Assembly (NCBI GenBank): GCA_040768665.1 | Contig: JAXGMN010000037.1 | Span: 62,001 to 126,000 of the forward strand | Length of the DNA: 64,000 nucleotides | Reading direction: 5' to 3' | Source: JABWBD01 sp040768665 | Lineage (GTDB): Bacteria > Planctomycetota > Planctomycetia > Pirellulales > Thermoguttaceae | Part shown: piece by piece, positions 17,901-24,430 of the stretch | Position numbering within the stretch: the first letter of the stretch is position 1 | Layout of the letters: each line of letters starts with the position of its first letter | Translations under genes and position numbers: made by a program | Notes under the pieces: generated by a model | What the model saw: only the letters and a program-made list of their open reading frames with translations | The model's database searches: none | What the model was told of the DNA's origin: nothing

Positions 17901-19321
17901 ACACCCGCTTCGTTGCGGTCGGCAATCCGATCCTCGCGGGGCTTGTCGGTAGGCCGGCTGGACCGTTGGCGATCGCGATGCTCTTGCCGGCGGTCCTGAT
18001 GATGATCCACTGGACAAACGGGCGGTCGCGGAGCGCATGCCAGACGGCGGTCTTCCTCCTGGGCCTGATGCTGGCGGCCGAGTCGGGCTGGGCCTGGCTC
18101 GATCCGGCTATCCCCGCGCCGTGGTTGCACCGGACGGTAGTCGCAATGGTCGCCGCGGTCGTGATGACACTCGTCGCGGGGCTGGGTGTTCCGCGCTTGG
18201 CGCCGGCGACCGACTGGACGACCGCGGCTCGGCGGATCGCGCCCTGGTTCGGCGGACTGGCCTTCGTGTCGCTCGCCGCCGTGCTCGTGCAGGAAGCGTC
18301 GCTTCACGTCTCCCGCGCAGGAGTCCCGATGGCCATGCCGGCCGTCTTGCTGGTTGCGACGGCATTGGCCGGACTGATCGCGGCGGCTTTGGTATTCGCG
18401 GTCGTGGGACGATTGGATCCCCTGGGGCTGAGCGACCGCGGCCGCACTGCCTACGTCTATGCTGCCGAAGCGCTTGGCGCATTGATCGGCCTGCATTTCT
18501 GGCTGACGGTGCCCGAGTGGTTCCAACTTGGCATCGTCAGGCAGTACTGGATGTTGTTCGTGCTGGGGATTGCTTTCGCGGGAGCGGCGCTGAGCGAGTT
18601 GTTCCAGCGCCGCGGCCTGCCGGTGCTCAGCGAGCCGCTGATGCGGACCGCGGCCTTGCTGCCGATCGCGCCGGCAATCGGGTTCTGGTTCTTTCTCGAA
18701 GCGGAGCCGGAGATCGGCTTTGTCGGCGCCACCCCGGCACTCTGGCTGCTGGCCAGTGCATTCTACGCGCTGCTGGCCGTGATGCGGCGGTCGGCCGCCT
18801 ACGGAACGCTGGCGGGCGTGGTCCTGTCGGTCGGGCTCTGCGTCTTATGGTTCCAGCTCGATTTCCAGTTCTTCGCCCATCCGCAGCTCTGGCTCATCCC
18901 CTTTGCGCTGGTCGTGCTGCTAGCCGAATACCTCAATCACGACCGGCTGAGTGAGCGGCAAAGCACGGCGCTGCGCTACATCGCGCTGAGCGTGATCTAC
19001 ATCTCCTCCAGCAGCGAGTACCTTCGCTCCATCGGCGAATCGTTGGCGTTGCCCATGGTGCTGATCCTGCTGTCGATGGCGGGGGTTCTGATCGGAGTCG
19101 TGCTGCGGATCCGTTCGTTCCTCTACATGGGATCGAGCTTCTTGATGCTCGTCGTGGTGACGATGATCAAATACGCCGCGGTGGACCAGCGGCAGACGTG
19201 GATCCTGTGGGTCTTCTGCATCGTGCTCTGCACCGCGGTGATGGCCACGTTTGCGGTCTTTGAGAAGCGTCGCGAGGAGATCCTGACGGCGGTCAAACGA
19301 TTCCGGACGTGGCAGCAATGA
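11915..19321 (+). CDS. Giant polytopic membrane protein (2,468 aa) with N-terminal zinc ribbon
   Basis: ATG 11915. A first TM helix (MVLLTVLLVVTLVGHGIWVG) is followed by a Cys4 zinc-ribbon motif (Cys48, Cys51, Cys62, Cys65), a SHOCT-like helix pair (LKRFQSEGLLEPTALKELQ), a Pro/Ala-rich linker, then some 2,200 residues of densely spaced hydrophobic helices separated by short loops, many containing Trp/Gly/Pro. No catalytic motif recognised. Two segments (residues ~191-224 and ~1275-1303) are encoded by REP-like palindromes inserted in frame, both in predicted soluble linkers. The next small gene overlaps its stop (ATGA). Similar multi-TM giants (DUF2339/DUF2157-like layout) occur in planctomycetes; function unknown. 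Confidence 0.8.
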   Translation: MAEVLMVLLTVLLVVTLVGHGIWVGLARLFRSLAGSEERAQRTDQIRCGRCRLWTSRFRTQCDWCGRELHGAVAEELADLVAFERQLKRFQSEGLLEPTALKELQAKVQARHKALEQPSPAPAESLPRPPRPAIEPTEAKEPIVVAAAVAEVVSEPAKAPPLPRPQAPPREPAVAPVATIAKPPSPPQPAKSLSQDLARRRGQALFAPKTPQNEPVPGGLGIGSKTAKPAPPKPPRKPLLETLAAFLEERNIHWAELVCVLLPGLVIVGASIALVISFWETLEQTPYLKFSIFVAYSSTFFGVGLLCHRRWKLESIGRVLLWIAALLVPLNFLAMASLSREYWSLMTLATEVVSLGIFAWLMWLAGRTILPAGRWHQTAAVVGNSAAVLLVARLTGWGAEGWSLAAVGLIPVGIFAAAILSYLARPVGREDRDKSAAEALFTLLGTATFSLAVALGLLVERGARTAGFASTLDHTSLLLALSAVPLLAAGLAVVQRTTRDKNLAAYRTAGTAVALTATLFMVAAVGIAWPDPVAVLFAGGVAAAALAWTAFRYDLPPLHAGAIAAATVVYLTAYHLIVQNLSWVPGEYAGRDMLRLAAGLASGTALTGLVVLLGLISGLLEWTGRRRHAIPYVAGAGILALVSVLNVTGHVFYGTSGALSVAVTLYGLYGVGTLAASARLRRPVLTYVGFGLLAAATLWGLRWQVGGIAPIWATVLASEAVLLGIVAAVLHRIANPPAISWNAEPAEARRGELLETYRLPAAHVAELLAPLAVVVGVWTAWSHRAMIDASPELPLAALLATGLWVLLAWGYRSPVRTYVASLVALAGLIHTFVFNYTDWVEQPWLIALLSHASISVVAGLALHAWLRTGAAENVGEDVRRVFTRPLGEIALASSAMAIPAILLGSWGETLWMAGCLGWLAAIWLAIAWTNRWPAMFAAAQAALTVATVTGTTAWIQRNPWNVNAPVDLTDPRVLQAYGIGLAVLTLVWLAARMLLRKNHTGQELFDCGGPSVDRVVGHSVAVLQFLLIAILLFPGCIAEFGGSVGGAPVEGFGATAWLLLGLLAVGLVAALWYRWREAEIVSSLLAAATVPALVAGAFGGQVAMASAMRWASASTFLIAAAAIAARRQIFEFAQAIRARVEATPLGPSIARATLLVTTAMPVLALTLIAAGLQLAGIKPSGPLPETFFDRAGTEISYLIPLVLVIGSLIVFAIRESSAGYVFSAGLVVQLAVVLGYLLGLRTFGTTQLATVVQLATITAAAWAILWLVARRWVEMKKGTGAASNHGLPEREDKAMRSQSPFPSPDVWREGPRAESARVLMRVQLAMGVLGNAVLLVPAIMNLVFSPYRWQGWAAVAGSWIGWTALIVSVASLVLHQVKAGRRVSPNLAGAIGMAALALLACTVRALMPDAPEWGYRTLMLGWATYSLVTVLATWWVASLRTLPGAQGPPQALLRAASTWVSTAGLLGVALGVKAAFFHQQDVELLWAAAAIAVASLAGATMAFWRRAEGWAFAAAPGVNLAASLVVWYVQAAGGHRLSPEAWLILLGQANVIASMAVALVWLAARKRLYELRELSIRTSPHLGIQTSLGVIGNAALLAPPVAALFANPGSPQEWLPLVAAGAGWVALVLTGVVAAWYLWQVRPQQELDVLAGLGLGGGVLYAGLVAGASEPLAGWTAYHVLTASWAVVGLVVLGAGIAAGYLRLSGRGVLESDETEATDRPLAPAGLVQGWVTAIATAVLTFGLVHCVDDPARPWWSLGAIGSVSLAAGVLGVWLRQPLYVLASAVMFNVAGTVWWWISPEASLGGLAAINILAFAAGAILWSLVEQVLGDRVPAVRGAERSTPVSHLAALAGLVLLAVYAWALVVSDSLGIAHAVPDLIAWCGLGGTALAALVLLWDVRARFPLASFYATALAGLAMGLSAQELMPVAFAWTASIAIAAFVLLSAIVGRWLPRGKRIAERLGIRSEGRWPVSWFPAAQMILALAAAGLSLWISLDTRFVAVGNPILAGLVGRPAGPLAIAMLLPAVLMMIHWTNGRSRSACQTAVFLLGLMLAAESGWAWLDPAIPAPWLHRTVVAMVAAVVMTLVAGLGVPRLAPATDWTTAARRIAPWFGGLAFVSLAAVLVQEASLHVSRAGVPMAMPAVLLVATALAGLIAAALVFAVVGRLDPLGLSDRGRTAYVYAAEALGALIGLHFWLTVPEWFQLGIVRQYWMLFVLGIAFAGAALSELFQRRGLPVLSEPLMRTAALLPIAPAIGFWFFLEAEPEIGFVGATPALWLLASAFYALLAVMRRSAAYGTLAGVVLSVGLCVLWFQLDFQFFAHPQLWLIPFALVVLLAEYLNHDRLSERQSTALRYIALSVIYISSSSEYLRSIGESLALPMVLILLSMAGVLIGVVLRIRSFLYMGSSFLMLVVVTMIKYAAVDQRQTWILWVFCIVLCTAVMATFAVFEKRREEILTAVKRFRTWQQ
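12486..12586 (+). repeat. REP-like palindromic element, family 1 (copy B), in frame within the giant gene
   Basis: 101 bp, with outer arms AGAGTCTATCCCAAGACC and GGTCTTGGGATAGGCTCT (one G-T wobble), inner arms around GGGGACAGGCACTTTTTGC and GCAAAATGAGCCAGTCCCC, and the loop TCCGAAGACTCC. It is translated as residues ~191-224 of the host protein without breaking the frame. The hexamer CTAAGA occurs at 12483 and again at 12585, exactly 102 bp apart. Confidence 0.85.
15736..15822 (+). repeat. REP-like palindromic element, family 1 variant (copy F), in frame within the giant gene
   Basis: 87 bp with arms GATGAAAAAGGGGACAGGC and GCCAGTCCCCTTTTCCATC. It keeps the GGGGAC-A-GG...CC-A-GTCCCC core of the family but has a different centre and different outer arms. 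It encodes residues ~1275-1303 (KKGTGAASNHGLPEREDKAM and following), a hydrophilic insert between predicted TM helices. Confidence 0.75.
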
Positions 19322-19542
19322 GATCCGACGAGCACCGCCCACCGCCGCTTCAATTCCGCCTGCGGTCGCTCCTGGTGGGGGCCGTGGTGATCGGACTGCT
19401 GTTCGGGGCGCTCCGCTGGCTGGAAGTGCCACCGCGAGCCAGCTTGATCCTGCTCGTCATCCTGACGGTCAGCGGCGCGGCGGCGGTGGGCCTGCTGGTT
19501 GCGATCGCCGGGTCGCAGCCGCCGGATCGGGACGACCGTTAA
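19318..19542 (+). CDS. Small two-TM membrane protein
   Basis: 74 aa from ATG 19318, which overlaps the stop codon of the giant gene (ATGA), implying translational coupling. Starts with a cytosolic segment then LQFRLRSLLVGAVVIGLLFG and a second helix LILLVILTVSGAAAVGLLVA, ending in a charged tail. The 'FRLRSLL..' lead is common in small planctomycete membrane proteins. Probably functions with the giant protein; role unknown. Its stop overlaps the end of the convergent queC by 4 nt. Confidence 0.75.
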   Translation: MRSDEHRPPPLQFRLRSLLVGAVVIGLLFGALRWLEVPPRASLILLVILTVSGAAAVGLLVAIAGSQPPDRDDR

Positions 19543-20261
19543 CCGCGCTGATACCGCGCAGGATCTTGAAGGGCGAGCTCCGCGAATCCTTTCAACCGCA
19601 ACCGGCACGCGTCGCAACGGCCGCAAGCCTCGCCGGCCGGAGACGGGTCGTAGCAAGTGCTTGTCATTGCGTAATCGACACCAAGGTCCAAGCCCTTGCG
19701 GATGATGTCTGCTTTGGTCATGCGGATCAGTGGAGTATGGATCCGCAGATGCTGACGACCTTCCACCCCGGCCCTGGTGGCCAGGTTCGCCATGCGCTCG
19801 TACGCCTCGATGTATTCGGGACGGCAGTCGGGGTAGCCGCTGTAATCGACCGAGTTGACTCCGATGAAAATATCGCCCGCCTCAAGAACCTCCGCCCAGG
19901 CCAGAGCGAACGAGAGAAAGATCGTGTTGCGGGCCGGGACATAGGTAACCGGAATGCCCGAAGACATTTCTTCGGTCGGGCGATCCTTGGGTACCTCCAG
20001 GTCGCCGGTCAGCGCCGATCCACCGAAGCACCGCAGATCGATATCCACCACGAGGTGTTGCGATACCTGGAAACGGTCGACGATCCCGCGGGCCGCCACG
20101 ATCTCGTGCTGATGGCGCTGGCCGTATCGGAACGTGAGCGCATGGACGTCAAAGCCCTCGGCCTTCGCGATTGCAAGGGTCGTCGTGGAGTCCAATCCGC
20201 CGCTCAGCAGGCAGACAGCCCGCGGGCTTCGCGGCAGCGTTTCGGATGCTTCCGCAGTCAA
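19539..20261 (-). CDS. queC: 7-cyano-7-deazaguanine synthase
   Basis: 240 aa. Converts 7-carboxy-7-deazaguanine plus ammonia to preQ0 with ATP in queuosine biosynthesis. The PP-loop SGGLDSTTTLA starts at residue 20; downstream are HALTFRYGQRH, YVPARNTIFLSFALAWAE, NSVDYSGYPDCRPEYIEA and the zinc site CYDPSPAGEACGRCDACRLR, all diagnostic. The start is TTG at 20261 with GAGG five bases upstream; no ATG or GTG exists in frame before an upstream stop (TAG at 20307-20309). No other queuosine genes are in the window. Confidence 0.95.
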   Translation of the reverse strand: MTAEASETLPRSPRAVCLLSGGLDSTTTLAIAKAEGFDVHALTFRYGQRHQHEIVAARGIVDRFQVSQHLVVDIDLRCFGGSALTGDLEVPKDRPTEEMSSGIPVTYVPARNTIFLSFALAWAEVLEAGDIFIGVNSVDYSGYPDCRPEYIEAYERMANLATRAGVEGRQHLRIHTPLIRMTKADIIRKGLDLGVDYAMTSTCYDPSPAGEACGRCDACRLRLKGFAELALQDPARYQRG

Positions 20262-20617
20262 GAGAGCCTCAACAATCCCGGTCCCCCGGCATGAAAAGAC
20301 AAGTGGCTACCTGCGCGGTGCTTTGCCGACGATCTCGAACGGCATGGCAGGCACCGCTTACCCGAGGGGAATCCGACCGGCTAATCGAAACATTCCGGCC
20401 GGGTAGCAATACCCGATATGGCCATCTCCGGGCTTGGACCAACGCAACGAAGAGGAGCAGTACCCCAGGAATGGGTTGCCTTAATACGCTACTCATGATG
20501 GGGTCTCCGAATGTGACCGCGAGAAGAGTGCTGCTTCTCGTCTACCACATTCTGTGGCGTCCGGCAATGGCTGGCGCGCGGCCGCGTAGGGCAAGTCTTC
20601 TGGAGCGTAACGATCCA

Positions 20618-20641
20618 CGGGACGAGCCCGTGGCATTTTTG
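20618..20641 (+). terminator. Terminator-like hairpin
   Basis: Stem CCACGGG / CCCGTGG with an ACGAG-type loop followed by CATTTTT. A related stem in the opposite order (CCCGTGG...CCACGGG) is at ~2591-2611, so it may be a repeat unit rather than a dedicated terminator; no plus-strand gene ends just upstream. Confidence 0.4.
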
Positions 20642-20688
20642 GCATGGGAACTTTTTCAGCTAAGCTTCGCTGGACCTGCTGAGAGCTG

Positions 20689-20789
20689 AGAGCCTGTCCC
20701 AAAACCTCGCGAGAAGAAGGGGACAGGCACATTTTGCTCCGAAGACTCCGCAAAATGAGCCAGTCCCCGACGGTTTTGGGACAGGCTCT
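20689..20789 (+). repeat. REP-like palindromic element, family 1 (copy C, best preserved)
   Basis: 101 bp with a perfect 18-bp outer inverted repeat (AGAGCCTGTCCCAAAACC / GGTTTTGGGACAGGCTCT). The inner hairpin has arms 20719-20737 (GGGGACAGGCACATTTTGC) and 20750-20768 (GCAAAATGAGCCAGTCCCC) around the loop TCCGAAGACTCC. Compared with copy B, two outer-stem pairs change on both strands (G-C to A-T and A-T to G-C), so pairing is conserved. CTGA flanks it at 20686 and 20788. Confidence 0.88.
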
Positions 20790-20975
20790 GACAGAAACCG
20801 CTGGGGCGCGCCTCACAATCGCTCTACCCCTGGTGGGAGGGCGGTTGTCAGACCGGTGTTTTCCTTGAAAACTTTCGGGGCCTTGGATTCCGGCGATGGG
20901 AAGATGCCAGCAAGGACGCTATGATGGGGGCGCCACTGGGTCGAAACTTTTTTTCCCCTTCAAGGAGCCGGCACG

Positions 20976-22031
20976 ATGTCTTCCCTGGACCCGACTCGTC
21001 GTGACTTCCTCAAAGCCGCTTCCGCGGCAGCCGCCTCGGGCTCGATGGCGGCGACGACTGCGGCCGAATCGACGGATGCTGCCAAGATCCTCAACTACCA
21101 TCCCAAGATGCATTACCGGCGCCTGGGCAAGACGGAATTCATGATTTCGGAAATTGCCCTGGGCGGTCATGGCGGACGTTCCGTGGAGGATCGGGTTCCG
21201 GTGCTCGAAAAGGCCGTCGAACTGGGGATGAATTACGTCGACAACAACATTGCCACGGAATGCGACATGTACGGCGAGGCCATGTCGCGGACCTCCGGGG
21301 CCAAGCGCGACAAATGGTTCATCGGCTTCGCTTCGTGGCCGCAGAAGGTTACCGAGGAATACGAGGAGAACCTCACTCCGGAGAAGATGATGCAGTCGAT
21401 TGAGGATCGGCTTCGTTCCTATAAGACCGACATGCTGGACATGTGGCGGCCGGTAGGAGCGACCTGGGGCGAGGGGCAGAAGCAGATGGCGACAATGCTC
21501 ATGGTCAGCCACAAGACGCTCGACATGGTCGTCGAAGTGTTCGACAAAGCCAAACAGCAGGGCAAGGTGCGGTTTCTCGGCATCTCGGCGCACAATCCCA
21601 AGGTGTTTCGCCGCGTGCTCAACGAGTACCCGCAGTTCTCCGTGATCATCTTTCCCTACCTGTTCCTCACCAGGGAGTTTGGCGGCGACAGCCTGCTCAA
21701 GCTCGCCCAGGAGAAGGACGTCGGTGTGGTCGGCCTGAAACCCTTTGGGGCGGGCACGACTTTCGGATTGAAGCCTCAGCAACTCAAGCTGGGCAACGTT
21801 GACGATCGGGGACACGTGCTGGTCAAAGCAATGCTCCAGGAGAAGCGGCTCTCGGCCGTTATCCCGGGTGTCAATATTCCCGGCCAACTCGAGGAAAATA
21901 TCAAAGGCTCCTACGAGCGGGATCTGCCCAAGACGGCCAAAGAAGAGCAGACGCTGCGCGAGTGCACTCGAAACTTCTACGCCAACCTGACGCCGCACTA
22001 CCAGTGGCTGCGGGAGTGGGAGGTCGTATGA
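20976..22031 (+). CDS. Tat-secreted aldo/keto reductase family protein
   Basis: 351 aa, ATG 20976 behind AAGGAG. The N-terminus carries a twin-arginine signal (RRDFLKAASAAAASGSMAA), then the AKR fold: YRRLGKTEFMISEIALGGHG, GMNYVDNNIATECDMYGEAM (Asp and Tyr positions of the AKR active site), and KVRFLGISAHNP. The export signal means it works outside the cytoplasm, unusual for NAD(P)H-dependent AKRs but common in planctomycetes. Its stop overlaps the start of a tetraheme cytochrome (ATGA), suggesting the two form an electron-transfer pair. Confidence 0.85.
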   Translation: MSSLDPTRRDFLKAASAAAASGSMAATTAAESTDAAKILNYHPKMHYRRLGKTEFMISEIALGGHGGRSVEDRVPVLEKAVELGMNYVDNNIATECDMYGEAMSRTSGAKRDKWFIGFASWPQKVTEEYEENLTPEKMMQSIEDRLRSYKTDMLDMWRPVGATWGEGQKQMATMLMVSHKTLDMVVEVFDKAKQQGKVRFLGISAHNPKVFRRVLNEYPQFSVIIFPYLFLTREFGGDSLLKLAQEKDVGVVGLKPFGAGTTFGLKPQQLKLGNVDDRGHVLVKAMLQEKRLSAVIPGVNIPGQLEENIKGSYERDLPKTAKEEQTLRECTRNFYANLTPHYQWLREWEVV

Positions 22032-22522
22032 AGCGGAAGGTTTCGATCGTGGCGGCTTGGCTGGTCCTGGCGGCGCTGGCGGTGGATCTTGCGGGCCCGA
22101 CTCGGGCGGAATCCAATCCGCCGCGAGTTTCCGGCGAGAAGGCTCAAGAGGCGGAAGAAGACGACGACTCGGAGGAGTTCATCGATCCGTTGGGGCCGAA
22201 CGCAGCCTGCTATGTCTGCCACATGACATTTGTGCAGGAAGAGATGAGCAAGGTCCACAAGGCCGAAAAGACCGGCTGCATCGACTGCCACGGGCTCAGT
22301 GCAGCCCATGCGAATGACGAAGACGTCGGCGCGACTCCTCCCGACGTTGTATACCGGCGGGACCAGGTCGACGCGTCGTGTATGAAGTGCCATGAGACCC
22401 ACGACGCTCCGGCGGTCGACGTGATCGCGCGGTTCGTCCAACGGAAGCTTTCACCGACCACCGCGGCTGTCTGCACGGACTGCCACGGCGAACACCGCAT
22501 CGCGGATGCGGCTGAGCAGTAG
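22028..22522 (+). CDS. Secreted tetraheme cytochrome c
   Basis: 164 aa from ATG 22028, overlapping the aldo/keto reductase stop by 4 nt. An N-terminal signal peptide (VSIVAAWLVLAALAVDLAG) precedes an acidic linker and four CxxCH heme sites: CYVCH, CIDCH, CMKCH and CTDCH. Spacing and the accessory His residues (KVHKAEKTGC, HETHDAP, GEHRI) fit bis-His periplasmic multiheme proteins. Translational coupling with the Tat-exported AKR suggests it donates or accepts electrons for that enzyme; this is inference. A family-2 hairpin starts at the stop codon and may end transcription. Confidence 0.88.
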   Translation: MKRKVSIVAAWLVLAALAVDLAGPTRAESNPPRVSGEKAQEAEEDDDSEEFIDPLGPNAACYVCHMTFVQEEMSKVHKAEKTGCIDCHGLSAAHANDEDVGATPPDVVYRRDQVDASCMKCHETHDAPAVDVIARFVQRKLSPTTAAVCTDCHGEHRIADAAEQ

Positions 22523-22556
22523 GTCCCGCTCGGCAAGCTCGGAAAGCGGGACCTAC
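22519..22556 (+). repeat. Hairpin repeat, family 2 (copy 1)
   Basis: Arms GTAGGTCCCGCT and AGCGGGACCTAC around CGGCAAGCTCGGAA. Overlaps the stop codon of the tetraheme cytochrome gene and the 3' end of the convergent HNH gene. Related copies are at 32302, 32384 and 32510. Confidence 0.75.
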
Positions 22557-22828
22557 ACGCGCCGCCGCTTCCATTCGAGATACCGGGCAACGTCGGGATG
22601 CCCGGCGAGCTTTTCCGCGGTGTTGTAGTGCCGTCCCAACGCTTTCTCGCTGGGCACCAGGTCGTGTACCGCGCGGTGGCATGCCTTGCAGAGATGGAGC
22701 CCCACACGCATTTGCTCCGCGGTATATCGCTTCTTGAACCACTTGTTGCTGTGCAGGGTCCGGGGAATCAGGTGGTGAAAATTGTGGGCGGCTTCCGCCT
22801 CGCAGAGTTCGCAGACGATGCGATCCAT
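22553..22828 (-). CDS. HNH-type small protein
   Basis: 91 aa if ATG 22828 is used (a GTG at 22876 would add 16 residues). It carries a CELC zinc knuckle, then FHHLIPRTLHSNKWFKKRYT, a CKACHRAVHDL second zinc knuckle and H, the arrangement of HNH/5-methylcytosine-restriction-like nuclease modules. Short stand-alone HNH proteins of this type are widespread; whether it is a nuclease or only a zinc-binding DNA protein is unclear. No restriction or phage genes accompany it. Confidence 0.75.
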   Translation of the reverse strand: MDRIVCELCEAEAAHNFHHLIPRTLHSNKWFKKRYTAEQMRVGLHLCKACHRAVHDLVPSEKALGRHYNTAEKLAGHPDVARYLEWKRRRV

Positions 22829-22879
22829 TCGTGCTCGACCACAGATTTGCCCAAATGACCCCAGTCCCGCGCGCACGGC

Positions 22880-24430
22880 TCAGCGCCTTTCGTACGCAAT
22901 GGCATACAGATTCGCCAGCGTGGGCACGTAGAGAACTCCATTGGCCGCCACGGGACTGCCATGGATCGGGTCGCCCATGCCGACTGTACTTAGCAGCCGT
23001 TTTTCCCTTCCCGCGGCGAAAATCCACAGGCTGCCGCGGCGGGTGCCGACATAGACCTTGCCGTCGGCCACCAGGGCGGAGCTCCAAACGTCGCCGTCCA
23101 ATTCTTCAGTCCAACAGGCCCGGCCGGTTTCCGCGTCGACGCAGTGCAGCGTCCGCCCACAGTCGCCGACGAAGACCAGTCCTTCGTGCACCGCCGGTGT
23201 TGCGCAACAATGCTTCCTGAGCGGATAAGACCATACCTGGCCGCTGGTGGTGATGTCGCCCGAGCCCGTCACGTCGATGCATTTCAGCCATGCCTCCTCC
23301 TTCCCCCACCAGATATCGCCGCCGACGGTGACATACAGCCGGCTGCCGGCGAGCACCGGCATGCTCTTCACATTGCTGGGGCTTTCGCGGCGATTGCGGA
23401 GATAGCGGTGCACGTCTTCCTTGGGGCCGGCGGGGTCGCAGTCGAACCGCCAGATCCGCTTGAGGGTCTCGACCGTGCCGACCGCCGGCGCGGCGGCCAG
23501 GGCCTCGAACGCGTACACCACGCCATCGCCCCCGCAGAAGAAGACAAGCGGCCGGCCGGCCACCTCGCCCATCGCGGGCGAGGACCAGGTGCTGTGGAAG
23601 ATCCGCGGTCCGATCCGCTCGCCATCCCGCGCCATGAGGCAGCCGGTATGCTTGTCGACAACGATCAGGCTGGGACCTTCCGGGGCGCGGATTCGCTTGT
23701 GGGTATTGTCGACGCCGTTGCCGGTGTTGAGGTAGAGATAGTCGCCGGGGATCAGGATGGAGCTATGGGCCGAATCGTGCGGGTAAATGCCCGCGTCGGC
23801 CCACATGTCCAGGACCCAGAGAATATCGGCGTCGGGCGCGACAGGTTCAAGCGGATCTTCGCCCGGGAGGACCGCATGCCGGCCTTCGTCGCGATAAGGT
23901 CCGTCGTTGCCGTCCGAGAGCCCCTTGATGTCCAGGCACATCACCTCCGCGCGGTTGCTCACGACATACACCCGGTCGTCCTGGACCGTGGCCGGCGAAC
24001 AGATCCCCGCGCGGGGCCAGTCCAAGTAGATGTCGCCCTGCAATTTCGGCACCACCAATTGCCAACAGAGCCGGCCGTCGGCTTCATCGAGACACACCAG
24101 CACTCCACGGTCGCCCTGGTGCCGCGGATCCCGCGGCTCGTCGTTGTTGCACCCGATCAGCACGCGACCGCCGGCGATGACGGGCGTCGAGTAGGACCCG
24201 CCCAGCGGGACCGACCACTTGATATTCCGCCCCGTCTTCGGATCCCACGACTCCGGCAGCCCGGTCTCGGGCGAAACCATGTTCCGAGTATACCGCTCTC
24301 CCCACTGCGGACGGTCGGCGGCCAGTGCCACCGTCGACACCAGCAGTACTACCATGAGGATCCATCTCCCGGCAACGCGAAGCACCGTGCGTACCGTTCT
24401 GCATTTTCTCATTAGACTACCTGCAATCAA
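22880..24430 (-). CDS. Secreted PQQ-like beta-propeller protein
   Basis: 516 aa with a signal anchor (WILMVVLLVSTVALAADRPQW). Repeated propeller blades of the PQQ/quinoprotein type are visible: GGSYSTPVIAGGRVLIGCNN, ATVQDDRVYVVSNRAEVMCL, AVHEGLVFVGDCGRTLHCVD, ALVADGKVYVGTRRGSLWIF and GSPVAANGVLYVPTLANLYA. Such proteins are annotated as BamB-like or PQQ-binding-like; no dehydrogenase-specific residues were identified. Its ATG overlaps the stop of the sulfatase gene by 4 nt, so the two are one operon, which may link the propeller to sulfated-glycan use. Confidence 0.88.
   Translation of the reverse strand: MIAGSLMRKCRTVRTVLRVAGRWILMVVLLVSTVALAADRPQWGERYTRNMVSPETGLPESWDPKTGRNIKWSVPLGGSYSTPVIAGGRVLIGCNNDEPRDPRHQGDRGVLVCLDEADGRLCWQLVVPKLQGDIYLDWPRAGICSPATVQDDRVYVVSNRAEVMCLDIKGLSDGNDGPYRDEGRHAVLPGEDPLEPVAPDADILWVLDMWADAGIYPHDSAHSSILIPGDYLYLNTGNGVDNTHKRIRAPEGPSLIVVDKHTGCLMARDGERIGPRIFHSTWSSPAMGEVAGRPLVFFCGGDGVVYAFEALAAAPAVGTVETLKRIWRFDCDPAGPKEDVHRYLRNRRESPSNVKSMPVLAGSRLYVTVGGDIWWGKEEAWLKCIDVTGSGDITTSGQVWSYPLRKHCCATPAVHEGLVFVGDCGRTLHCVDAETGRACWTEELDGDVWSSALVADGKVYVGTRRGSLWIFAAGREKRLLSTVGMGDPIHGSPVAANGVLYVPTLANLYAIAYERR

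Larger units (their letters stand above)
20262..20975. other. Intergenic region with hairpin and REP-like repeat
   Basis: 714 bp without a supported gene. Holds a CCACGGG...CCCGTGG hairpin followed by a T-run (20618-20640), which would act as an intrinsic terminator for plus-strand transcription, and the family-1 REP-like copy C at 20689-20789. A 75-codon minus frame ending 8 bp before queC was not accepted as a gene. Confidence 0.5.

Noticed and set aside
15821..18526. 901-codon open frame on the minus strand
   Set aside because: Exact antisense of the giant membrane-protein gene; Arg/Gln/Pro-rich composition typical of shadow frames in high-GC DNA.
20269..20496. 75-codon minus frame ending 8 bp before queC
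   Set aside because: Has a possible GGAG site and hydrophobic start, but the second half looks random and no homology is recognised. Left out for lack of support.
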